DNA from: Protopterus annectens
Taxonomy: Eukaryota; Chordata; Ceratodontiformes; Protopteridae
DNA length: 64,000 nucleotides
NCBI RefSeq assembly: GCF_019279795.1
Contig: NC_056750.1
Coordinates: forward strand, 700,711,475-700,775,474
Direction of reading: 5' to 3'
Shown here piece after piece: positions 42,991-51,900 of the stretch; position 1 is the stretch's first letter, and each line of letters begins with the position of its first letter. The notes beneath the pieces were generated by a model. The model was given only the letters and a program-made list of their open reading frames with translations, was not told where the DNA came from and did no database searches. The translations under genes and the position numbers were made by a program.

Positions 42991-45440
42991 TACTGGTGAA
43001 GATTTAGATCCCTTGTTCTGGTATTTGCGGGACCTGTTCAATTTATGAAATTGCAAAAAATCCAAAACTACTCCATCCCTAGTGCCTGTCTCTCTAATGG
43101 CTTATGCTGCCATATCTTTTATCATCATTTGCATTTACAGTAGCTCTGATTAGCATGTTGACGCTCATTTTGTATGTCATTTTGCAGCTATTTGCATGCA
43201 ATGCATACTGCATTGTTTTCCATAATAGCATGGCCATGCTTCATACGTCAGTGAATCGGCCCCTTCCTGCTTGTTGCTACTGACTGTGTTATTTTGTGTA
43301 ACATTGTGTGATAATTGTTCCTGAATATTCCTTATGGTCTTTATACTTCACTGTATGTATTTAGAAACTTTGGAATCATTGTTATTTTTGAAGTAAATGC
43401 ACTTAAGAGACTGTGATACTTACAAGAAGATACCTGTCCTTCACTGTAAGAAGGAAATTAGTGGTTGTAATGTTTAGTATGCCTGTGATTACCTGGATTT
43501 AACTGATCAGTCTCCAAGACAGGAACAAATACTGAATTGCTAAAACATTTTCATTTTGTACTGGGCTGCCTTGGAAGTCTGTATTCATCCATTTAATCAA
43601 CTCCTGGTTTTACTAATTGATATTTGGCTTCATGTGAGTTGTGCAACAGTGAATACCAGCTCAGTAAAAACGTCTCACCAAAAGCTCTTCCACCAAACAA
43701 CGAACTGAGTTTTTTAAAGGGCAAGTTCTCCTGTACCCCACATGTGGGGAGACACCTCCATACCCCTTGAACATGCCTACTTTGGGGTCACACAGCAATG
43801 AAAAAAGAGAAAACTCCAATATCACTGAAAGTGCTTTCAGTAATATTTCTTTGTATAGCCAGCATTTTGAGAATCCACTGTTGCTGAATTAATTGGTGCC
43901 CATGATGTTTGTAGTTCATTTCCTGGGCTATACAATACAAGAAATTAGCATATGACAGACCACAATCCATTTTCCTTGACCTGTAGGACTCAAAACCGTC
44001 AGAACTCAGGCAATTCACCTCCTAATATTTTACCTGGCCACAAAACATTTTCTTTTTACCCATAATCCTGCATGACCCACTCTCCAGACATATTTTTGCC
44101 ATGCATCAGTGCTGTTACATCTATCCTGGGCTACCATTTGTTTTTTGGATGTATTTCTTATGTATATCTCTGGGATTTGCAAGTTTCATGCTACCTTATC
44201 CTCCCAGTAACTTCAGACTTACTAATTCTTTATTTTTAAGGCCAGCATTTCTTTTGCTTTATTTCCCACCTAATAACCCCCATGCTCTTGTGCTTCTCTG
44301 ATGCAATCTACTTTTGCATCCCCTTCTGTGCAAATGTGTAGCTGTGGGTGAAGTTCTGTGTATGCTTAGGTACTTTTACTTATTTAATTTTTCTGATTGG
44401 ATTGTTTTTCTACATTGGAAAGCACCTGGATTAGATTTGTAAAGAATCTTCCACTTGAATGGTGCTCATTCTTTGAATTTCATTTTTCAGTATAGAGAAG
44501 TTTATTTTTTAAATTTTATGTAGTGCTTGTGTAGAATTTCTATAACTGGCAGCTTGTATATGAGGGAATGCTATCTTCTGATTTACATGTACTAGCAGCA
44601 TTAACGGCGAATGTTGTTTTTTTACCCGCTGCTTTTGTTTAATCTCTCCCTCTTTTTACATACTTTTTCTGTTGTTGGTCTGAGTTGATCAAATCTGGAT
44701 GTTATAGACCTGGTACCAGCCTGTCCTCCGCTTCAGTCTAAGTTGTGGTCTTGGAATCCTTGGAGTTGTCACGTTCAGTGGTAATAGTTCCTGCTACGGC
44801 CTTGCTCTTGAGTCTAACACAAGACCCTTTGGAGCCCATCTCACATAGGCCCTTTTATATTTTACTGTTATCTCTCTCTCGCTAGGACTTTGTTTAGGGG
44901 TCTGATCTTGAGTTTTAAAAGAAGAACCTTTTGCTTGTTGCTAACATTGAGGAAATTGTCTTCTATTCTCAAAGCTTTGACCACTTCCTCTCTGGATGAG
45001 ATAAATCCTTAGTACTATCACAGTCTACTCTCTTCAGTTCAATGTAACCCCTCTGTTTTGTCAGGGCTGATTCAACACTGACTTGATGTGCATCATGAGA
45101 TCACTTTTAAAACTGCTGTTTAGGGCCAGCCCATTGGCATTAAGACCTTTTTCTGGCATCCTGTGCAGATCTCCATTTGAAGTGTGCCCACTATTTAGTA
45201 GTATGTGTTGGCCCATACCAAAGGCTGTTTGATACTGAAGTCTTCAACACTGAATTTGGTGTCATGGGCTATATTAGTCAGGGCTGAAGGCTTTTTGACA
45301 CTGAGATGTTCGGCACTGCAGCTAGTCTTCTGGTTAGGGCTGACTGTGTAGCCATGGCAACAAACCTGCGTTCCATTTCCAAAAGAAAATTTTCACATCC
45401 AGTTCAGATATGGGTTGATTTAGTGACTGGTGTTGATTAC
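42991..45440. other. Unassigned AT-rich spacer
   Basis: A 14-bp perfect palindrome, CCCCACATGTGGGG, lies at 43737-43750. The part from about 45060 to 45400 has repeated strings such as ACACTGAATTTGG and TTCGGCACTGCAG that vaguely recall the DIRS C gag low-complexity region, but no frame supports this. Confidence 0.35.
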
Positions 45441-45726
45441 TATATACTTTGAGCAGTAGGCTCATATCTTGCCCTAAACTTAAGGGATTATGGAGTAATT
45501 GATCATTAGTACTGAGTATAGCCTTACAGTTAGGTTTTAAGCCTCAGATTCTATGTACATATATATATATAGATAGATATATATATATATATATAGATAG
45601 ATATATTGAATAAGTGCATAGCCTTGGAATCAGTAGGCTTTTACTTTGCAATACCCTATTTGCTATAGTCTGTTCTTTTACTCCCCTTATCAGATTTTCT
45701 GGTATAGTTAAAGTATGATTGTGCAG
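45441..45726 (+). repeat. Degenerate tandem repeat array, left part
   Basis: Contains two weak units with GCAGTAGGCTC or CAGTAGGCTTTTAC and TGCATAGCC motifs. The array resumes on the other side of DIRS A3. A TA/GATA microsatellite lies inside. Confidence 0.4.
45556..45606. repeat. (TA)n/(GATA)n microsatellite
   Basis: Alternating TA with interspersed GATA units, about 50 bases. Confidence 0.9.
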
Positions 45727-45895
45727 ATGTTCATCATGTTACACTGCTGCAGTCATCACACTGGGGTTATCCTGCCATCAGCCGGTCCCGCAGTCGGCCA
45801 GAGTTCCAAAGTCTTGGTCCGGCATCGGTCGCTGTCACTTCTTCCCTGACGTCAGTGCGCCATGCATCTGATGCCATTTTCTTCAGTTTTTCTTG
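45727..45895 (+). repeat. DIRS A3 left inverted terminal repeat
   Basis: Complement of 51057-51270 with about 95 percent identity. It contains a perfect CRE, TGACGTCA, at 45847-45854, but lacks the GGGGTATAAAAG segment that follows this site in the right ITR and in A2. Confidence 0.88.
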
Positions 45896-46034
45896 CCGCG
45901 CGGTGCCCGAAGCAGAAGCAGTTCGCAAGTGCCGGTTGGCCGACTCCTGAGATTTTCGAAGTTGAATTTCAGATCCGAAGTCTTCAATAAAGCTAAGTAC
46001 CCCGTTGGGGAAACTTTTTTCTTGCCTCAGACCG

Positions 46035-47717
46035 ATGTCAGAAAAAGTTAATAATTGTATTTCTTGTGGGAAGCAAATACCGCATAAGGACTTCCACTCT
46101 TACTGTATTCCATGCCTAGGCCCTGATCACGACGTCACTAGTTGTCAGTTTTGTGCTAGAGTTAACAAATGCACTATAAAAAGACGTTTTGATTTTGCTT
46201 TGCACTACTTTGGCTGAAGGTTCAATTATACTATGCCGTTGGATCAACCGATGACCGCAGTTCCAAAAAAAACACAAAGATAAGGATAAAGACAGGCATC
46301 CGACGTCCAAAACCGACGACAAAACCTCTTCTAGGCCAGTCGCAGGTTCGCCGGTTCTCAGTGAGGTGCTTTCGCAGCCCCTGACACCCGCTACCTCAGA
46401 GCCACAGGCCGCCTCCAGCTCCCACATGGAGACAACTAGGCCTCTGGAAACTCAGGGTATTGGGCGTACGGAAACTAATCCCTCAGATGGGTCTGGAGCC
46501 ACTGAGCAGGCACCGGCTTCTGAGGGTGTTTTCAGACCTTCACAACTTACCATAAAATCAACAGCCAAGACAAAGGTACCATTAAAGACAAAGAAACAAG
46601 TACAGCATTCTCCTGGACAGTCCTCCATGCCTACAAAACAGATGCTTAAAATGGCCGAAGACCTCATTACTCTAATCAGGGGTTCCCATCCCCCTCCTGA
46701 GAAAAGGCCTAGGCAGGATACAGACTATGAATCCTCTGATCAGGTTTCCATTTCCTCTGATTCCTCTTCAGACCAGGGATACTCTTTACCCCCCTATGAG
46801 GACTCTGATGCTGAGGAATCTATCCCTTCAGCCTCTCCTCCTGAGGATTACTCTTTTGGGAAAACTTTACATACCATGAGGGAACATTTCCATTGGGAAA
46901 GTCAGGAATACTCAGAATCCAAGAAAAGGCTCAGGGATTTCCTCTTATTGCCTCAGCACAGGCCCCTGGCTATTCTGCCTGTACTAGACATTGTGGATGA
47001 TGTGTTCTCTGAATCCAGCTTATCTCCTGACTCTTTGCCCCCTGCTCCAGCCAAGCCAGATGGGTATTATAGAGTCCCTGACTCTCTCAAGTTTCTATAC
47101 AAAAACCCTTCTGCTGATCCAGAAACTAATTTCCCAGGGTCCAAAAGGGGTTAAGGCTTCCATTGCAAAAAATCCAGTATCCTCTGACAGAGATTCCAGA
47201 GCTTTGGATAGATGGGGGAAGAAAATATACACGTCTGCAACTTTAGCAGTAAGAGCTTTAAATTGCCAGTTTCACATCCTTAAGTACCAACAATATTTAA
47301 TGGCTCAGTTAAAACAGAAAATGCTTGCTAGCTCAGAAGCTCCTGAGTGTAAAGAAATGCAGGATTTATTGCATGCAGTTGAACAGGTGGGAAAACATAC
47401 TCTGCAATGTGGTTTTGATTCTTTAGAAGCCTCTTGTAGAGCCGCAGTTACAGATTTTGTTATTCGAAGACATGCTTGGTTAAAAGAACAGAGTTTACCT
47501 GAACATGTTAAGGCAAAGTTATTGGATGCTCCTTTACAACATGATACCTTGTTTGGTGTTAAAGAAAATGGATGATAAAGCTAAATCTATGCAAACAGTC
47601 AAGGATTTCTTACAGGTACAGCCACCTCGGTTTAGCAGAAATTGGCCAACAAAAAATTGGTCCTTTCCAGTGTCAGGCAGGCCACAGAGGGGCAGATACA
47701 GATGCCCAAGAGGCTGA
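46035..47717 (+). pseudogene. DIRS A3 gag, lightly broken
   Basis: The N-terminal cysteine module is MSEKVNNCISCGKQIPH, then DFHSYCIPCLGPDHD and CQFC, giving C-x2-C-x12-C-x2-C-x9-C-x2-C. A TGA at 46215-46217 and an A-run frameshift near 46268 follow. Then come MLKMAEDLITLIRGSH, the acidic patch YEDSDAEESIPSASPPEDYS, and EHFHWESQEYSESKKRL. Another shift is near 47140. The LAP2alpha-like region has DRWGKKIYTSATLAVRALN, HTLQCGFDSLEASCRAAV and RRHAWLKEQSLPEHVK. Confidence 0.88.
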
Positions 47718-47739
47718 TCTCTACCCCAAGGCTCTAACA

Positions 47740-49720
47740 GATGACAGTGGGGCACCTCAACCCCAAAAGGAGGTGAGGACAAGTCTCAACCTTACAGGAA
47801 ACAGTTTCAATGACTTTCCCTTGCATACGCCAAGCACGTCCCTTCTGGAAGCCCCCTTAGGGGGAAAACTAGCACTTTTTTCTCAAAACTGGCAAACAAT
47901 CACCCAAGACATATGGGTCCTGAATATTGTGTCTCAAGGTTACAGATTCCACTTCCATACTTTAACAAAGCTAAAAGGAATGCCAGACCTGCCAAAAAAT
48001 CAATGGGCAGAGGCACAAAAACAAATTTCAGCCCTCATGGACATGAGAGCTATACAAAAAGTACCACAACAGGAACAAGAACAAGGATTTTACTCAAGAC
48101 TCTTCCTAGTCCCCAGAAAGGACAAAGCCTGGAGGCCTATACTGGACCTTTCAATTCTGAATACTTACCTGGATATTCCGAAATTCAAAATGTTGACATT
48201 ACAGCAGCTTCTACCCATGCTGGACCAGAAGGCTTGGCTTGTTACTCTGGACCTCAAAGAGGCATACCTGCATGTCCCTATCAGAAAAAATTGCAGAAGA
48301 TACCTCCAATTCAAAGCTGGTACATTGCTCTACCAATTCTCTGCACTGCCCTTTGGCTTATCTACTGCACCCAGGGTCTTCACAAAGTGCCTGGCACCAG
48401 TAATTGCATTTTGCAGACAAAAAGGAATTCAAATATATCCATACCTAGATGACTGCCTCATTCAAGCAGAGACAAAGGACATTCTTCTACAGCATCTGGC
48501 ATTTGTGAAAAGGTTGCTAATTTTTCTAGTGTACACAGTAAATGAAAAGAAGTCAAAACTAGTGCCCTCACAACAGATTACATTCCTGGGTGCCAGCTTA
48601 AATACAATGGCCCAGATGGCTTACCTCACGCCAGACAAATAAGTGCAACTAACTCAATATTTTCAACTACTGGCAAAAACGTCCCATCTCCCTGCAAGAA
48701 AATTTCTGCAGGCCCTGGGATTCATGGCATTCTGCATACTACTAATACCATATGCCAGACTGCATATGAGGAAATTACAATGGTACCTAAAAAGTGTTTG
48801 GACTCAACATTCTCACAGTCTAGAAGCAGTAATTCCAATAATTCCCTGCCTACAACAGGAGTTTCGATGGTGGGCACAGGCATGTCACCTAAACAAGAGT
48901 CAGCCTTTTACCCAACCCACAGCCAGGCAAACTCTAACAACAGATGCTTCGGATTACGCCTGGGGAGCACACATGGCAGGAACATGCATTCAGGGCAAGT
49001 GGACCACAGACCAGATGCATCTTCACATCAATCAGAAAGAGATGTTGGCTGTTCAGAATGCCGTAACAGCTTTCAAGGACCTTCTACACCCAGGACAACT
49101 ATAACTAAAGACAGACAACACCACAGTAATGTGGTACATAAACAAACAAGGGGGAACTCACTCTTATCCCCTATGCAGGCAAGCCATGACCTTGTGGAAC
49201 ACAGCTCTAACGTACCAAGTTAACCTGCAAGCACAATTCCTGCCAGGAAAGAAAAATACTCTGGCAGACGACCTAAGCAGAAATATCATGGACCCTCACG
49301 AATGGAAATTGAACCCACAAATCTTCAGCATGATAACACAAAATGTGGATGCCCAGTCATAGATCTTTTTGCCTCCCCTCTGAATTGCCAACTACAAAAA
49401 TTCTGCACAAGGACTTATCACAAACAAGCATGGAAAGTGGATGCTCTTCTGTTCAGCTGGAAAAACCTAAAAGTCTGTGCCTTCCCACCACTGCCTCTCC
49501 TTTCAAAGGTACTCCTAAAAGCCAGACAAGAAAAACCACAGATGATCCTGATTGCTCCAGACTGGCCACGCCAGCACTGGTGTACCCTATCTTAAGGAAA
49601 TTGGCTGAGGGCCCACCATGGATTTTGCCCCAAATTCCACACCTTCTGACTCAACAAAACAATCAGATCCTGCATGGTCAGCTCAAAACCCTAAACCTTG
49701 CTGCATGGCAGATACTTTAG
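47740..49720 (+). pseudogene. DIRS A3 pol: RT - RNase H - methyltransferase-type domain
   Basis: One frame from 47572 carries the RT: GFYSRLFLVPRKDKAWRPIL, WLVTLDLKEAYLHVP (motif A), LPFGLSTAPRVFTK (motif B), and YLDD at 48442-48453. TAA at 48640-48642 and TAA at 49102-49104 interrupt it. RNase H acidic residues are in TTDASDYAWG, QKEMLAVQNA, KTDNTTVMWYINKQGG and TLADDLSRN. A frame change near 49345 leads to IDLFASPLN, AFPPLPLLS and LIAPDWPRQHW; the frame ending at 49720 (LKTLNLAAW) overlaps the recombinase start. Confidence 0.88.
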
Positions 49721-50754
49721 TTGAACAGGCAACACCTCTCTCTAAAGCTGTTATGGATGTCATTTTGGAGGCCAGGAGGCCTAGCACCAGGAAAGCTTAC
49801 TCAGAAAAATGGAAGAGATTCTGCACCTGGAACCAGGCTCACAGCCTTGACCCTCTTGTTCCAAACATTCCTCAGATTTTACAATACTTAACTGAGATGC
49901 TGGACAGAGGCCTATCCTTTTCATCAATTAAGATTCACACCTCTGCCATTTCTGCACATTACAATACGGATCCTCCTTTATTCTGTCATCCCTTGCTAAA
50001 GCAGTACCTCAGAGGGGCTAAAAACATAAGACCGCCCCGGAGAGCACCAACTTGGGACCTCAATTTCGTTTTGGAAAAACTGACCCTACCACCTTTTGAG
50101 CCAGCCAATACAGCCAATCTAAAATTTTTATCATGGAAAACAGCTCTTCTCCTGGCAGTAACTTCAGCACGAAGAGTCTCAGAGCTACAGACATTAATGG
50201 CAGTGGAACCTTTTATAATTTTTCATCAGGATAGGGTATCTTTAAGGACAAACCCTACCTTCATGCCAAAGGTGGTATCTAGTGTGGCTCTTAACCAAAC
50301 CATCCATTTCCCTACTTTTTATCCAAACCCCCAAAATAAAGGGGAGAAACTTCTACATTCTTTGGACATACACAGGCAGCTATGCTTCTACTTGGACAAA
50401 ACAAAAGCTTTCTGGAAAACTGATCAACTGTTTGTAGCATATGCTGCAGGATCACAATGCAAGGCTATCTCAAAGCAGACTATATCCAAATGGATAGGAC
50501 ACTGTATTCAGTACTGCTACACACAGCATGGAAAATCAGTCCCTAATAACATTAGGCCTCATTCCACCAGGGCAACAGCCACTTCAGCAGCCTTTCTCAG
50601 AGGTGTACCTACCAAGGAAATTTTGGAGGCTGCAACTTGGAGTTCAGTGCACACCTTCACCAAGCATTACCACTTGCCTCTTTACTCTAAATCCAGAGCA
50701 GGATTTTCCACTGTAGTTCTGCAGGGCCTCTTAGCCAATCCTAACTCTTTATAG
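49618..50754 (+). CDS. DIRS A3 tyrosine recombinase (378 aa, intact)
   Basis: Integrase-like site-specific recombinase. The core-binding region spans about residues 40-160 (ILEARRPSTRKAYSEKWKRF, LSFSSIKIHTSAISAHYN). The catalytic domain has arginine I in SARRVSEL (residue 185/186), QDRVSLRTNPTFMPK, H315 and R318 in the HSTR box, W341, and the nucleophile Y351 in FTKHYHL. The set R-H-R-W-Y is the complete active site for this family. The start ATG lies about 100 bases inside pol in the -1 frame. It is the best-preserved gene of the A family here. Confidence 0.92.
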   Translation: MDFAPNSTPSDSTKQSDPAWSAQNPKPCCMADTLVEQATPLSKAVMDVILEARRPSTRKAYSEKWKRFCTWNQAHSLDPLVPNIPQILQYLTEMLDRGLSFSSIKIHTSAISAHYNTDPPLFCHPLLKQYLRGAKNIRPPRRAPTWDLNFVLEKLTLPPFEPANTANLKFLSWKTALLLAVTSARRVSELQTLMAVEPFIIFHQDRVSLRTNPTFMPKVVSSVALNQTIHFPTFYPNPQNKGEKLLHSLDIHRQLCFYLDKTKAFWKTDQLFVAYAAGSQCKAISKQTISKWIGHCIQYCYTQHGKSVPNNIRPHSTRATATSAAFLRGVPTKEILEAATWSSVHTFTKHYHLPLYSKSRAGFSTVVLQGLLANPNSL

Positions 50755-50792
50755 ACCAGCCACCCAAACTTAGCTTTGGGATTCAACCCAAG

Positions 50793-50890
50793 TGTGATGA
50801 CTGCAGCAGTGTAACACGAACATAGTACAGTTCTGTACCTACCATAAATGTAGATGTTCGAGTGTTCACACTGCTGCAGTCCAGGTTACC
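50793..50890 (+). repeat. DIRS A3 internal complementary region (ICR)
   Basis: AAGTGTGATGACTGCAGCAG, TGTAACACGAACAT then AGTACAGTTCTGTACCTACC, ATAAATGTAGATGTTCGAG and CACACTGCTGCAGTCC. The first part is complementary to the left ITR start and the second to the right ITR end, so the joined ends can be read directly. Confidence 0.9.
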
Positions 50891-51056
50891 CTCTCACCAT
50901 CCCGTCTGAACTAGCTGGACTTATCTATACCCTTCTATCCTATACAACCTTTGGGGTGTATTTGCTGGTAACTGAAGGTATTGTTTTTATTTTATATGTA
51001 TAGTTTTGATTAGCAATATGTATTGCCTACCCACTTGGGGGCACCTGACATCTGGA

Positions 51057-51270
51057 GCATGAAAAACCTGAAGAAAATGGCGTCGGATGCATCTTTTATA
51101 CCCCTGGCGCACTGACGTCAGGGAAGAAGCGACAGCAACCGGCACCGGACCAAGACTTTGGAACTCTGGCCGACTGCGGGACCGCTTGATGGCAGGATAA
51201 CCCAAGTGTGATGACTGCAGCAGTGTGAACACTCGAACATCTACATTTATGGTAGGTACAAAACTGTACT
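51057..51270 (+). repeat. DIRS A3 right inverted terminal repeat
   Basis: Complement of 45727-45895. It contains a minus-strand TATA (CTTTTATACCC at 51093-51103) and a perfect CRE TGACGTCA at 51113-51120, and ends CATTTATGGTAGGTACAAAA, CTGTACT. Confidence 0.88.
51093..51120 (-). promoter_or_regulatory. CRE + TATA promoter in the DIRS A ITR
   Basis: On the minus strand TGACGTCA is followed ten bases on by GGGGTATAAAAG. In the left-ITR orientation this would drive transcription into the element. The A2 left ITR has TATA with a weakened CRE; the A3 left ITR has the CRE but no TATA. Confidence 0.6.
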
Positions 51271-51900
51271 TTCTGCATAGCCTCAGACAGAGCAGGCTCA
51301 TAGCTTGCTATACATTTCAGACATTTTGAGTAACTGAATTATAATTGGTGCATTGCACTAGAAGTCATATGCTCTTGATCTTGCCCTCTCTGGAATTTTA
51401 AAGTACTTGAATTAGTAACATTGTTTTCTGCATAGCCCTAGAGGTTGTAGGCTCTACTCTTGCTCTACATTACAAATAGTTTTGGCTAATTTAGTTATAA
51501 TCTGAAATTGTAGATTGTTTTATTCATTTATCAGGATAAGCTCACTCGACTCTTGTTCCTTTCTGGGTTGATCTGGGAGTGCTGCCTACTTCTGCCACTT
51601 GCTTAGAGTCACACAGTAGACAAATAAAGGTGGAAGTGATCACATTAATCCTGTTAAGTACCTAGTGTAGTTTCAAAGATAGTAGGGCCAGATCTTACTC
51701 TGAAAGGAAGTTGAGTTATGAATGCTAATTAGTGTATAATCGCAGTAGTAGTGGGCCCCACTCTTGTCATATGTCTCAGGTTTTACAGGATAGTTGAACT
51801 CTGGGCATGGATTTGTGATTGATCCGAGTATCAGCAGTCCTGTCTCTTACCCTATATCTCAAGCACTTTAGGGTAGGTTTACTATCAAGATGTTGTATGG
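51271..51900 (+). repeat. Degenerate tandem repeat array, right part
   Basis: TCTGCATAGCCTCAGACAG (51272) and TCTGCATAGCCCTAGAGG (51427) lie 155 bases apart and are followed by similar GCTCATAGCTTGCTATACATT and GCTCTACTCTTGCTCTACATT. Weaker matches occur near 51730 and 51830. The units are highly diverged. Confidence 0.4.

Larger units (their letters stand above)
45727..51270 (+). mobile_element. DIRS-like retrotransposon A3, structurally complete
   Basis: Both ITRs, gag, pol, an intact recombinase and the ICR are present, giving 5.5 kb. The ends are set by the ICR junction GAACAT then AGTACAG, which places the left end at ATGTTC (45727) and the right end at ACTGTACT (51270). No target duplication is seen, as expected for recombinase-mediated insertion. 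Confidence 0.95.

Noticed and set aside
43737-43750. A 14-bp palindrome as a regulatory site
   Set aside because: An isolated palindrome in unassigned sequence; such sites occur by chance at this scale.
45060-45400. A decayed DIRS C-like gag region
   Set aside because: A few ACTGA and GGCACTG strings recur, but no reading frame or ordered homology supports it.
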